A program made the position numbers and the translations under genes. From positions 17,984 through 81,983 of the forward strand of contig JAKSRS010000006.1 in the NCBI GenBank assembly GCA_024403515.1: a stretch of 64,000 nt of DNA, in the 5' to 3' direction. Below, piece after piece: positions 1 through 7,819 of the stretch (positions are counted from its first letter, which is position 1; each line of letters begins with the position of its first letter). Source of the DNA: Lachnospiraceae bacterium (GTDB lineage Bacteria; Bacillota; Clostridia; Lachnospirales; Lachnospiraceae). A model generated the notes under the pieces. It was not told the DNA's origin and did not search any database. It saw only the letters and a list, made by a program, of their open reading frames with translations.

Positions 1-98
1 TCGTAAACAGCCTTAGAATTTTCGATGCCGGCAATTTCGTTTTTGATTTCCTGTCTTATAGCGGACAGTTTCTCGCTTAACTCAATAAGGTCAGCCAT
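1..98 (-). CDS. pheS: Phenylalanyl-tRNA synthetase alpha subunit, N-terminal fragment
   Basis: Only the first 32 codons lie in the window; the gene continues past the left edge. The start ATG is at 98 on the minus strand with a strong AGGAGG site 7-8 bases upstream. The visible residues (MADLIELSEKLSAIRQEI...) form a charged amphipathic helix, as expected for the N-terminal tRNA-binding coiled coil of PheS. The assignment rests mainly on the upstream T-box leader, whose specifier triplet is UUC (Phe). PheS with PheT charges tRNA-Phe in the cytoplasm. Another Phe-controlled gene is possible but less likely. Confidence 0.8.
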   Translation of the reverse strand, partial: MADLIELSEKLSAIRQEIKNEIAGIENSKAVY

Positions 99-129
99 GA
101 TTTCCTCCTATATATAAACTTTAAATAAT

Positions 130-280
130 TTACCATCTGTTTAGCAGTCGCATGGTTTCTTACCACGAATCACTCATAAAACCCTGCCGCTACGCGGAAG
201 TCGCTTCTACGCAACTTATGGTTTTATTTCGTGTACGCTCGGGTGAAACCATATGCCTGCTTTGCAGTCGCATGGTTTCA
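130..280 (-). other. Structured region between T-box terminator and pheS, with 16-bp direct repeats
   Basis: The 16-mer GCAGTCGCATGGTTTC occurs at 264-279 and again at 144-159 (plus strand). The first copy is one arm of an imperfect hairpin (245-279). Between the copies, 177-184 pairs with 221-228 (ATAAAACC/GGTTTTAT) and encloses two smaller stems, so the RNA can form a branched structure. None of this belongs to a normal T-box, which ends at the terminator at 291. It may be a small inserted repeat or a second regulatory fold. Confidence 0.5.
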
Positions 281-290
281 TTCCTCACTA

Positions 291-510
291 CAAAAAGTCC
301 CATGACAAATTGCTTTGTCATGGGACGAATAATCGCGGTACCACCCATATTCGGATATGAAACATATCCGCACTCTAACGCGCCGTAATGCTGCGCATGC
401 ATTTGCTTAATCGTAAAACGCTTTCGCAAAACGCTCCAGTGTTGAAATTCATATATATACCCTAATATCACGCTTTCAGCCAGTGACGTGACTCTCTGTC
501 ATTGTCATAT
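291..510 (-). promoter_or_regulatory. T-box leader, Phe specifier
   Basis: The T-box core motif GGGTGGTACCGCG reads on the minus strand at 346-334. It is followed by a perfect 13-bp terminator stem (326-314 with 309-297, 4-nt loop) and a run of five U (296-292). Upstream, the Stem I specifier loop reads GAAT-TTC-AAC with TTC at 446-444, then the ACTGGAG segment. Uncharged tRNA-Phe should pair with UUC and with the T-box bulge and prevent termination, raising pheS expression when phenylalanine is short. The family mechanism is established; the pairing here is read from the sequence. Confidence 0.93.
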
Positions 511-543
511 ATATACTACTTACGCACCTTCATTGCATACGAA

Positions 544-572
544 ATTATACTTGTCGTAGTAATAAAAGTCAA
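544..572 (-). promoter_or_regulatory. Promoter of the pheS T-box transcript
   Basis: On the minus strand TTGACT (572-567), a 17-base spacer and a perfect TATAAT (549-544) form a sigma-A type promoter. Initiation near 537 would give a leader of about 440 nt before pheS. Confidence 0.8.
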
Positions 573-619
573 GAGAAAGCCAAGGAAGATTAAGTTTTTG
601 TTAAGCCTGATAGATATGC

Positions 620-648
620 TTGCGTACGCATTTTGCCTTTTGTATAAT
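620..648 (+). promoter_or_regulatory. Promoter of the 706-1122 gene
   Basis: TTGCGT (620-625), a 17-base spacer and TATAAT (643-648). It is divergent from the pheS promoter and lies about 55 bases before the start codon. Confidence 0.65.
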
Positions 649-705
649 GTGAGCCATAGGAACCTAAATTCGAGCAATACTCGCACAAACGAAATGGAGT
701 AAAAT

Positions 706-1122
706 ATGAGAAAGCCTTATATTGGAATTCAACATTATGTAATTGATTTTGCAGGAGTTTTGTTAGCTTTAGTATCTCTGATTTATTCGATTGTAAAAAA
801 AGGCTTGAGTGAAGAAGCAATGGCAGTGCCAATTTCCATGATTGTTTTGACATTGGCTGTTACTGCTGTTTTCTTTTTAATTCCTGCAAGACTTTGGAAT
901 CTTCCTGTTAAGCCCAAGGCCGGAAGAGAAAACTTAATTTTCTCTGATATGGCTTTGATAGGAGCTATCTTTAGTCTTGAGTCCGGAATATTTTCTTTTG
1001 CCACTTCTTTATTAAATGTGGCATCAGGAAAGACAATGGCCATTAGTTCAACTATCTACGTTGTTTCACTTTTCGTCGCTTTGATTGTTATGGTATGCAT
1101 AGCGATCAAGCACAATAAATAA
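706..1122 (+). CDS. Small four-helix membrane protein, unknown function
   Basis: The gene encodes 138 residues with about four hydrophobic segments (roughly residues 10-28, 40-58, 82-104 and 114-134) and short charged loops. This suggests a small integral membrane protein in the cytoplasmic membrane. No signal peptide, catalytic motif or recognised family could be named. A GGAG site sits 8 bases before the ATG, and a good promoter lies just upstream. The next gene, an rRNA methyltransferase homologue, follows after 22 bases, so the two may be co-transcribed, but nothing links their functions. Treated as a real gene because of the promoter, the ribosome site and consistent coding sequence. Confidence 0.75.
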   Translation: MRKPYIGIQHYVIDFAGVLLALVSLIYSIVKKGLSEEAMAVPISMIVLTLAVTAVFFLIPARLWNLPVKPKAGRENLIFSDMALIGAIFSLESGIFSFATSLLNVASGKTMAISSTIYVVSLFVALIVMVCIAIKHNK

Positions 1123-1144
1123 CAGATTTGGAATAAAGTCATAT

Positions 1145-1897
1145 ATGAGTGAAAAGATTTTAATATTTGCCAAAGACCCCATAGGGGAAGAGCGCGCAGC
1201 AGATATTAGTGAAAAACTTCATATTGATTTTGTGAAAGATAAGCCCGATGAGGATGCGCTTTATCTGGAGGTGTCCCAAGAAGGCATTGCACTTTGCTCT
1301 AAGGGTATGAGACTCATGGCCGATTTGACTGAAAGTCTTCCAAGATTAAAGGCCGGGAGGCTAAATGGCGAGATGCTTGTGCATGCAGCAAGGTTAAAAG
1401 GTAAAGATCAGCCGACTGCGATTGATGCTACGGCAGGATTTGGTGAGGACGCACTTTTACTGGCGGCAGCAGGATTTAAAGTTGACCTGTATGAATTTGA
1501 TCCTGTCATATTCCTTCTTTTGCAGGACGCAGTCAGACGTGCACTTATGGACGAAAGGCTTAGCAGCATAGTCCAAAGAATGAGTTTACATAACAATGAC
1601 AGTATCGAGGCATTGAACTCTATAAACGAGGATGAAAGCCCCGATGTGGTTCTTTTAGATCCTATGTTTCCTGAAAGAAACAAGACAGGGTCCGTAAAGA
1701 AGAAGTTTCAGCTTCTTCAGAGGCTTGAAAGCCCCTGCTCAACAGAAGAAGAACTTTTGGCAGCTGCAATTAAAGCCAATCCACATAAGATAGTTATAAA
1801 AAGACCTGCGAAGGGACCATTTTTGGCCGGAAGAAAGCCGGACTACTCGGTTCCGGGTAAGGCAATAAGATATGATGTAATAATTTCAAGACCATAG
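1145..1897 (+). CDS. rsmJ: RsmJ-like class I SAM-dependent methyltransferase
   Basis: This 250-residue protein resembles RsmJ, which methylates a guanine of 16S rRNA (m2G1516 in E. coli) using S-adenosylmethionine. Visible family marks are a Rossmann SAM motif DATAGFGEDALLLA (about residues 93-106), a PDVVLLDPMFPERNK segment with the catalytic-loop type DPMFP (about 165-179), a following VKKKFQLLQRL helix, and a C-terminal VIKRPAKGPFLAG stretch. Length and motif order match the family. It lacks a membrane segment and should act in the cytoplasm on ribosomes. The short N-terminal domain is less conserved to the eye, so the exact substrate is inferred. Confidence 0.85.
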   Translation: MSEKILIFAKDPIGEERAADISEKLHIDFVKDKPDEDALYLEVSQEGIALCSKGMRLMADLTESLPRLKAGRLNGEMLVHAARLKGKDQPTAIDATAGFGEDALLLAAAGFKVDLYEFDPVIFLLLQDAVRRALMDERLSSIVQRMSLHNNDSIEALNSINEDESPDVVLLDPMFPERNKTGSVKKKFQLLQRLESPCSTEEELLAAAIKANPHKIVIKRPAKGPFLAGRKPDYSVPGKAIRYDVIISRP

Positions 1898-1945
1898 CAA
1901 ATGGGGAAACTGGAAACGGTATTTTAGAAAGACGGGGAATTACAA

Positions 1946-2959
1946 ATGAATAGTAAAAAGAAGGTTTTAGCAATCTGCACAGCTTTGGCAGCTTTGATAA
2001 TTGCAATCATCGCAATTGTTGTCGTAAGTACAAAAGGTAAGAACAAAGTGACGCCTGTAAGTTCAGTGGAAGCTGAAGTTGAGGATACAACTTCTCAAAG
2101 TTTGGCCGACGAAGCCGAGGAAATTAAAGACACATCCGATGAGCCTGCGGCAATTGCTTCCACAGAAGAAGTTACTGAGCCGGAAAGTAAAGAAGATGAT
2201 TCATCTGAAGTCGTTGATCCAACCAAGATAGATAATGAAGCGATACTTTCCGCATATGAAAAAGTAGACGACTTCTATGTTCTTAAACTAGAGGATAGTG
2301 GATTCGAAACCTTCGATAATAAAGAGGGCGGATATTATAATCTTCCAATTGTGTCAGGAAGTTATAAGTTTATTTTAGGAGATTTCAAGCTTCAGTTGGA
2401 TGTTACTGAGTTTTATGAGTACGATTACGGATATACGCTTAGCTTTTTGGATGAAAACAATCAGGTAAATTATGTATATGAAGACGGACAGTATATTGAT
2501 TCTCAGATTTCATTAAGACCTTTTGGAGAGTATCTACTTTTCTTTAATGGATTTAGAACTGACATAAATTCACGTGATATTCATATGGTAGATAAGAAGG
2601 GTAATCTCGTTTTTGATACTCTTAATGATTTGCCGGAAAGAATGCGATATTTTGAATGTGAATATACAGAGGACTCAATCATTTTTACGGCGCATAGATA
2701 CACACATGGTCCAAGCGTAATGCTTCCCGGAAATGATGATAATCCTTATCCTGAATGGGATGAATATTATGATTTTGATCCTGAAAAATCATTGGAAGAT
2801 ACCTGTAAGGAGTTGGGCATTACTAAAGATTATGCGACCAAGGCAATATACACCTTACGATTGAATGCTGACAAAACATTATTAGGCATTGAAGAAACTG
2901 AAGTTCTTGAAACTTTCGAAGATGCATTTGAAGAAGCCAAGAACCTGGAAAGAAACTAA
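1946..2959 (+). CDS. Membrane-anchored extracellular protein, unknown function
   Basis: The protein has 337 residues. A short basic start (MNSKKK) is followed by one hydrophobic helix (about 7-28), then an acidic, low-complexity Glu/Asp/Ser/Thr linker (about 40-100) and a folded-looking domain rich in Tyr and Asp (about 105-337). This pattern fits a protein tethered to the outer face of the membrane by an uncleaved signal anchor. No catalytic motif was recognised. The ORF starts with a weak GGGG-type ribosome site. A strong terminator follows 22 bases after the stop, so it probably ends the transcript that begins near 650. Confidence 0.8.
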   Translation: MNSKKKVLAICTALAALIIAIIAIVVVSTKGKNKVTPVSSVEAEVEDTTSQSLADEAEEIKDTSDEPAAIASTEEVTEPESKEDDSSEVVDPTKIDNEAILSAYEKVDDFYVLKLEDSGFETFDNKEGGYYNLPIVSGSYKFILGDFKLQLDVTEFYEYDYGYTLSFLDENNQVNYVYEDGQYIDSQISLRPFGEYLLFFNGFRTDINSRDIHMVDKKGNLVFDTLNDLPERMRYFECEYTEDSIIFTAHRYTHGPSVMLPGNDDNPYPEWDEYYDFDPEKSLEDTCKELGITKDYATKAIYTLRLNADKTLLGIEETEVLETFEDAFEEAKNLERN

Positions 2960-2981
2960 TTGGTATAAAGTAACATAAATT

Positions 2982-3013
2982 AGGGCACAGCCGTCAGCTG
3001 TGCCCTGTTTTTA
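2982..3013 (+). terminator. Intrinsic terminator
   Basis: A perfect 10-bp stem AGGGCACAGC/GCTGTGCCCT (2982-2991, 2997-3006) with a 5-base loop is followed by GTTTTTATTTT. It ends the plus-strand unit and faces the convergent CE4 gene. Confidence 0.9.
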
Positions 3014-3883
3014 TTTTGCGCAACTTGTGAAAACTTTCCCACCGGCCATGGTTTTTCCACGAGCACAGTACATTTCAGAGATTGATACTACCTGATAGCC
3101 AAGTTCTTTAAGGTATGGCACGAGGTACTCAACCGCCTCAGCAGTAGTTGTGTAAGTTTCGTGCATAAGAACAATCTGCCCGTCTAAAGTGCCCTTTTCA
3201 GCAGCTTCAACAATCGTATCTATAATCTGCTGGGCACTTGCATTGTTCCAGTCTTTGGTATCAAGCCCACAGGTTATAATCGGTGCAATCAAAGTATCCT
3301 TAACTCTTTGGTTAACGCCAAGATAAGGAGGTCTTACAAGAAAGTGTTCCTGGTCGGCAATCTCAGCAAGCTTCTTGTCCATGTATTCGACTTCTTTTTC
3401 AATTTCTTCGGATGTGGCAAGCTTACTTAAATCTTTATGACTTTTTGTGTGATTGCCAAGTTCAAATCCCAGTTCGTAAGCCCGCTCGATTTCCTTTTGG
3501 GTTATGCCGTTTAAAGTGCTTCCCCAGTAAAAGAAGGTCGCATGCATTCCGTTTTCGGAAAGTGCATTCTGAATTCTTGTGGCTGTAGAATTTTCACCTG
3601 TAGAGTAAACAGGACCATCGTCAAAAGAAAGCGCCACCATAGGCTTATCTGCGTCAATCCAACTTATGTCAACCTTATATTCCCATGTCTTGTCGACAAT
3701 GGCAGGTTTTTTTGTGTCTTCAGAAGCCTCTTGTGAATCAGTACCATCAGAAGAAGGTTTATCTTCAGCCACGCTGGCGATTTCTGAAGTTACACCGGGC
3801 TGTTTCTTTTGCCCGCCACAGGCCAAAAGGCCCATGGATAATGACGCAAGAAGTAGTATTCCTGCAATTTTTCTAAATTTCAT
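3011..3883 (-). CDS. Polysaccharide deacetylase (CE4/NodB) lipoprotein
   Basis: 290 residues. The N-terminus is a lipoprotein signal peptide with lipobox LLAC (lipidated Cys at about 22), followed by a Ser/Glu/Asp-rich linker. The NodB domain covers about residues 75-275 and shows the five family motifs: ALSFDDGP (metal/catalytic Asp pair), HTKSH (metal-binding His pair), RPPYLG, the KDWNN region, and IVLMHETY. Such enzymes remove N- or O-acetyl groups from peptidoglycan, chitooligosaccharides or xylan. It would act on the outer face of the membrane. The gene starts 7 bases after the GH43 stop on the same strand, so a role in xylan or arabinoxylan use is plausible; peptidoglycan modification is the alternative. 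Confidence 0.88.
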   Translation of the reverse strand: MKFRKIAGILLLASLSMGLLACGGQKKQPGVTSEIASVAEDKPSSDGTDSQEASEDTKKPAIVDKTWEYKVDISWIDADKPMVALSFDDGPVYSTGENSTATRIQNALSENGMHATFFYWGSTLNGITQKEIERAYELGFELGNHTKSHKDLSKLATSEEIEKEVEYMDKKLAEIADQEHFLVRPPYLGVNQRVKDTLIAPIITCGLDTKDWNNASAQQIIDTIVEAAEKGTLDGQIVLMHETYTTTAEAVEYLVPYLKELGYQVVSISEMYCARGKTMAGGKVFTSCAK

Positions 3884-3889
3884 AATTAT

Positions 3890-5311
3890 TTATTCTCCAA
3901 GTATAAAGGATGCAAACTGCAAGTGTCCGTCGCCTTTGAAGGTAAAGTAAAGGCTGTTGATGCCATCGGGAATTTCAATATCAGCTTCGGTGTAGTGCCA
4001 TACGTTGGCGTAACCAATCGGGATAGAACCAAGAGTGGGTCCGTCAAAACCGACTTTTACTTCCATACAGCCTGTAGCATAGCCCTTGGTCTGAATTGAA
4101 ATCTTTTTAATGCCCTTGCAGTCAAAGTATTTAAATCCTGCGCTGGCGCCATTTCTCATGTTAGCGATGTAACCGTGATTCTCATCACCGTCGCCGCCTT
4201 CCTGAGTGATTTTTAAATATCTGTCATCCATCCAGCCTGACCAGGGAATATAGGTAACCTGGCAGTCTGTCTGTAAATGGCAGGCAAGGTATGTAGGATA
4301 TTCGCCCTGTCCTTTTAAGGGAGTATCGATACCACCGCATGAAGTGATTTCGGACTGGTAGAATCTGATATCGTCTTTCATCTTAAGTTTTTCCACGCAA
4401 CCCTGACGGCTGTAGTTTGTTCCGTTTGTGTGTCTGTGGTAGAAGATGTACCACTCGCCAAGAATCTCAACCATGCTTCCGTGGTTATTTGCGCAGTAAA
4501 CAGAAGGATAATCAGCCTTCTTGTAACTGTCGATGTTTAAATCACCGTTACTTACAAGGCAGCCCTGATATTTAAATCCGCCTGTAGGACGGTCACTTGT
4601 TGCATAGCATAACTCATGGAAAAGCTCTGATGAGTAAATGAAATAGTAAGTATCGCCTTTTTTGCGGATAGAAGGAGCTTCAAAGAAGGCGTGTCCTTCA
4701 AAGCCTGAACCTTCGTCATATTCCTGACCGGGAACAACGAAAACGGGAGCTTCCTTAATTGTAAGCATATCGCTTGCAAGAACAGTACACATTGCACCGT
4801 GACGACTTTTGTCGCCGGCACCGCAGAAACCTGTATAAAGATAAGTAGTATCATCTTCTGTGATTACACCGGGATCGAACTGAGGCTCGTCACCTTCTTT
4901 GGTTCCAAGCTTAGTGCCGTCTTCGTAGTGAACGTAACCGTAGAATTCGTACTTTCCGGCAGGTTCATCGCAGACAGCAACAGATACAACACCCCATGAT
5001 GAAAGAACATAGTAAAGATAGTATCTTCCATCCGGACCGATTGTTACGTCGGGAGCATAAAGATTTCCCTGCATATCAGTGTTATAAGGGTCCTGGTCCT
5101 TTCTATAAATAACACCTTCGTATTTCCATTCGCCGAGGTTGTGAACATCCGCTGACCAGCAGACATAGTCACCCATGCAGTAAACGTCGCCGTTAAATTT
5201 GTCATGTGAACCATAGACATAAACACGGTCGCCGAATACATAAGGTTCACCGTCGGGAACATATTCCCAGGAAGGCAAGTATGGATTGGTTAACTGTTTA
5301 AGATTTTTCAT
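3890..5311 (-). CDS. Glycoside hydrolase family 43 enzyme with C-terminal carbohydrate-binding module
   Basis: 473 residues without a signal peptide, so probably cytoplasmic. The first ~320 residues look like the five-bladed beta-propeller of GH43. Likely catalytic residues are D20 (NPYLPSWEYVPDGEPYV region, general base), D147 (FDPGV, pKa modulator) and E211 (FFEAPSIRKKG, general acid); their spacing fits known GH43 enzymes. Residues ~345-473 form a beta-rich domain like CBM6. Family members are beta-xylosidases or alpha-L-arabinofuranosidases acting on xylo- or arabino-oligosaccharides. It is the first gene of a two-gene minus-strand unit with the CE4 lipoprotein. Exact specificity cannot be decided from motifs. 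Confidence 0.88.
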   Translation of the reverse strand: MKNLKQLTNPYLPSWEYVPDGEPYVFGDRVYVYGSHDKFNGDVYCMGDYVCWSADVHNLGEWKYEGVIYRKDQDPYNTDMQGNLYAPDVTIGPDGRYYLYYVLSSWGVVSVAVCDEPAGKYEFYGYVHYEDGTKLGTKEGDEPQFDPGVITEDDTTYLYTGFCGAGDKSRHGAMCTVLASDMLTIKEAPVFVVPGQEYDEGSGFEGHAFFEAPSIRKKGDTYYFIYSSELFHELCYATSDRPTGGFKYQGCLVSNGDLNIDSYKKADYPSVYCANNHGSMVEILGEWYIFYHRHTNGTNYSRQGCVEKLKMKDDIRFYQSEITSCGGIDTPLKGQGEYPTYLACHLQTDCQVTYIPWSGWMDDRYLKITQEGGDGDENHGYIANMRNGASAGFKYFDCKGIKKISIQTKGYATGCMEVKVGFDGPTLGSIPIGYANVWHYTEADIEIPDGINSLYFTFKGDGHLQFASFILGE

Positions 5312-5495
5312 AGTATAGTGCCCCTTTATCTGAAATTTTCTGACCAGTTTAGTATAGGTTAATATCAGGCAAAAGAAAAGGAACGAAGCATATAAAAGTT
5401 GTACTTTTCTTTTGACTGTATTGTATGTAAAATTGTACGTGAGTATTATATAAAAAGAAGTGATTACATGCGCAAATAAAAAGCAAAATTCACTA

Positions 5496-5525
5496 TGGAC
5501 ATTTAACGCTTTAATGTGCTAAAAT
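5496..5525 (+). promoter_or_regulatory. Promoter of the aromatic amino acid operon
   Basis: TGGACA (5496-5501), an 18-base spacer and TAAAAT (5520-5525). Initiation near 5532 would give a leader of about 110 nt before pheA. The rest of the 5312-5640 gap holds this promoter, the hairpin at 5585 and the unassigned upstream region of the GH43 gene. Confidence 0.6.
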
Positions 5526-5584
5526 ACAAAAAACTTATGTAAGACACATTAGTTCCATTCAAAGTGTAGTAAGAGATTATTTTG

Positions 5585-5618
5585 AGCACTATCCTTGAAG
5601 GGTGGTGCTTTTTCTTTG
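5585..5618 (+). terminator. Attenuator-like hairpin in the pheA leader
   Basis: AGCAC (5585-5589) pairs with GTGCT (5605-5609), and CCTT (5593-5596) with AAGG (5598-5601), around a 3x3 internal loop; TTTTTCTTT follows. It sits between promoter and pheA, so if it terminates it must be an attenuator. An upstream AGTG (from about 5561) could pair with CACT (5587-5590) and break the stem. No leader peptide with Phe or Tyr codons was found. Confidence 0.5.
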
Positions 5619-5642
5619 ATATTATCCACTAGGAGGCTTGAA

Positions 5643-6743
5643 ATGAACGAACTTGACCAGTTAAGACAGAAAATAGAGGCAATCGACTCTCAGATGGTAG
5701 AGTTGTTTGAGGATAGAATGAAGTGTTCTTTTGCCATAGCTAAATATAAAAGAGAACGCGGACTTCCTGTACTTGATAAGGAAAGAGAAAAGCTGCTTCT
5801 TGATAAGAATGCCAAACTTGTTAAAGACAAGGTCTTGGAGGCATATTATCGTGAATACCTTCAGGATGTTATGGACATTTCCAAAAAGTACCAGAACAGA
5901 CTTATGGAGGGGGCCAAGGTAGCTTATAGCGGCATAGAAGGTTCTTTTGCCAGCATTTCAGTTTCCAAGATTTTTCCTCAGGCCAACAGAATTCCCTGTC
6001 ATACTTTCCAGGAAGCATATGATGCTGTTGAATCAGGAGATGCAGATTTATGCGTTCTTCCTATTGAAAACAGCTATGCCGGCGAAGTTGGTCAGGTAAC
6101 TGATTTGATGTTTTCCGGAGATTTATATATAAACGGTGTTTACGAGCTTAGAGTTTCACAGTGTCTTTTGGGCGTAATGGGAAGCGATGAAAGCACAATT
6201 AAGTCAGTAATCAGCCACCCTCAGGCTCTCGAGCAGTGCAGTGACTACATTAGTAAGCACAACTACGAAACCGTTGCTTTTGAAAATACTGCAAGAGCTG
6301 CAAGAGAAGTTGCCAATAAGGGCGACGTTACCGTAGGTGCAATCGCGAGTAAAGAAACTGCGGGCCTTTACGGACTTAAGGTTATCGATCATGACATCAA
6401 TGAAAGTGCAAATAATACAACAAGATTTGCTGTTTTTGCTAAAAGCCCTGACGTTGTAAAGCAGGACGACGAAGTAACAACATTCATCCTTATGTTCGTT
6501 GTAAAAGACGGTGCAGGAACACTTGCTAAGGCTGTTTCCATCATTGGAGAGCACGGCTACAGCATGAAGGCCATCAGAAGCCGCCCGACCAAGGACAAAG
6601 ACAAGTCCTGGCAGTACTACTTCTATACAGAAGTTGAAGGAACAATTGATTCTTCAGATGGGCAGCAGATGCTTGATGAACTTAAAAAAGAATGTGAATT
6701 CATAAAGGTCATCGGATCTTACAAGTCACAGGTTAGAATTTAA
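5643..6743 (+). CDS. pheA: Bifunctional chorismate mutase / prephenate dehydratase (P-protein)
   Basis: 366 residues. Residues ~1-85 are an AroQ-type chorismate mutase (LDQLRQKIEAIDSQ start, ERKLLLDKN-like helix end), ~105-275 a prephenate dehydratase (GSFAS, ENSYAGEV, SHPQALEQC, the NNTTRFAVF active-site motif), and ~285-366 an ACT domain (GTLAKAVSIIGEHG) that binds phenylalanine for feedback inhibition. It converts chorismate to prephenate and then phenylpyruvate in the cytoplasm. The ATG at 5643 has an AGGAGG site 6 bases upstream; an in-frame TTG at 5595 lies inside the hairpin and is not used. First gene of the aro operon; aroB follows after 14 bases. Confidence 0.96.
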   Translation: MNELDQLRQKIEAIDSQMVELFEDRMKCSFAIAKYKRERGLPVLDKEREKLLLDKNAKLVKDKVLEAYYREYLQDVMDISKKYQNRLMEGAKVAYSGIEGSFASISVSKIFPQANRIPCHTFQEAYDAVESGDADLCVLPIENSYAGEVGQVTDLMFSGDLYINGVYELRVSQCLLGVMGSDESTIKSVISHPQALEQCSDYISKHNYETVAFENTARAAREVANKGDVTVGAIASKETAGLYGLKVIDHDINESANNTTRFAVFAKSPDVVKQDDEVTTFILMFVVKDGAGTLAKAVSIIGEHGYSMKAIRSRPTKDKDKSWQYYFYTEVEGTIDSSDGQQMLDELKKECEFIKVIGSYKSQVRI

Positions 6744-6757
6744 AAGAGGTTATTTTA

Positions 6758-7768
6758 ATGAATATTACAGTTAATTTGGGCATAAATTCATACGACATCG
6801 TTCTTGATGGCGGAACACTTGAAAGAATCGGCAAGGAATGTAATTTAAACCGTAAGGTTTTAATCGTTACCGACTCGGGAGTACCTGCCGAGTACGCAGC
6901 AATGGTAGGACGCCAGTGTAAAGAACCTTATTTTGAAGTTGTTGAAAGCGGTGAGGCCAGCAAGTCACTTGAGAATTTCGCCAAGCTTCACAGAGCACTT
7001 TTAAATAACGGCTTTAACCGTAAGGACTGCATCGTTGCCGTTGGTGGTGGCGTTGTTGGCGATTTGTGCGGTTTCGTAGCGTCAACTTATATGCGCGGAA
7101 TTGACTTTTATAACGTTCCTACAACAGTTCTTTCGCAGGTTGATTCATCAATCGGCGGCAAGACCGCAATCGACTTTGAAGGTGTAAAGAACGTGGTTGG
7201 AACCTTTTATCAGCCAAAGAAAGTCATCATCGACTTTGACGTATTGGATTCCCTTGAACCCCGTCAGGTTGTAAACGGTCTTTCTGAAGCGATAAAGATG
7301 GCCTTCACCTTTGATAAGGCCCTTTTTGAAGAGATTGAAAACATGAATACTTTCCCTGAAATCTTTTCAATTATTGCCAAGTCTATTCTTATTAAGAAGG
7401 ACGTTGTCGAAAAGGATGAAAAAGAAAGTGGACTTAGAAAGGTATTAAACTTCGGCCACACCTTAGGTCACGGAATTGAAGCCCAGAAGGAGGGCGAACT
7501 TTTACACGGCGAGTGTGTTGCACTTGGTATGACTGCTATGTGTGAAGGTCAGGTGCGTGAAAGACTTTTAAAGGTATTAAAGAAATTTTCACTTCCTACA
7601 AGCTGCGATTTTGATTATGAAAAGGCTCTTGAATTCATCACACACGACAAAAAGGCCAACGGTTCAACAATTTCAGCAATAGTTGTTAATGAAATCGGAA
7701 CATTTGAAATCGTTGATATGACAAGAGAAGAACTTGGAAGAAGATTAAAGACAATATTAGAAGGCTAG
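6758..7768 (+). CDS. aroB: 3-dehydroquinate synthase
   Basis: 336 residues. It converts DAHP to 3-dehydroquinate, the second step of the shikimate pathway, using NAD+ and a divalent metal. Visible marks are VAVGGGVVGDLCGFVASTYMRG (nucleotide binding), VPTTVLSQVDSSIGGKTAID (active-site segment), and the metal-binding histidines in NFGHTLGHGIE. Length is slightly short of the usual ~350 but complete. It sits between pheA (14-base gap) and aroC (51-base gap). No DAHP synthase or aroD lies in the cluster, so the first and third pathway steps must be encoded elsewhere. Confidence 0.96.
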   Translation: MNITVNLGINSYDIVLDGGTLERIGKECNLNRKVLIVTDSGVPAEYAAMVGRQCKEPYFEVVESGEASKSLENFAKLHRALLNNGFNRKDCIVAVGGGVVGDLCGFVASTYMRGIDFYNVPTTVLSQVDSSIGGKTAIDFEGVKNVVGTFYQPKKVIIDFDVLDSLEPRQVVNGLSEAIKMAFTFDKALFEEIENMNTFPEIFSIIAKSILIKKDVVEKDEKESGLRKVLNFGHTLGHGIEAQKEGELLHGECVALGMTAMCEGQVRERLLKVLKKFSLPTSCDFDYEKALEFITHDKKANGSTISAIVVNEIGTFEIVDMTREELGRRLKTILEG

Positions 7769-7819
7769 TTTTTATAAGAAAGCACTAGTAGATTAGACCA
7801 CGTTTGGAGAGTAACGCTA

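Noticed and set aside
190..471. Open frame of 93 codons on the minus strand
   Set aside because: It lies across the T-box core and terminator, whose RNA features explain the sequence; no ribosome site.
502..702. Open frame of 66 codons on the plus strand
   Set aside because: It overlaps the pheS T-box promoter on one strand and a TATAAT promoter on the other, and has no ribosome site.
5595..5642. TTG start giving PheA 16 extra residues
   Set aside because: The codon sits inside the leader hairpin without a ribosome site; ATG 5643 has AGGAGG and matches the family start.
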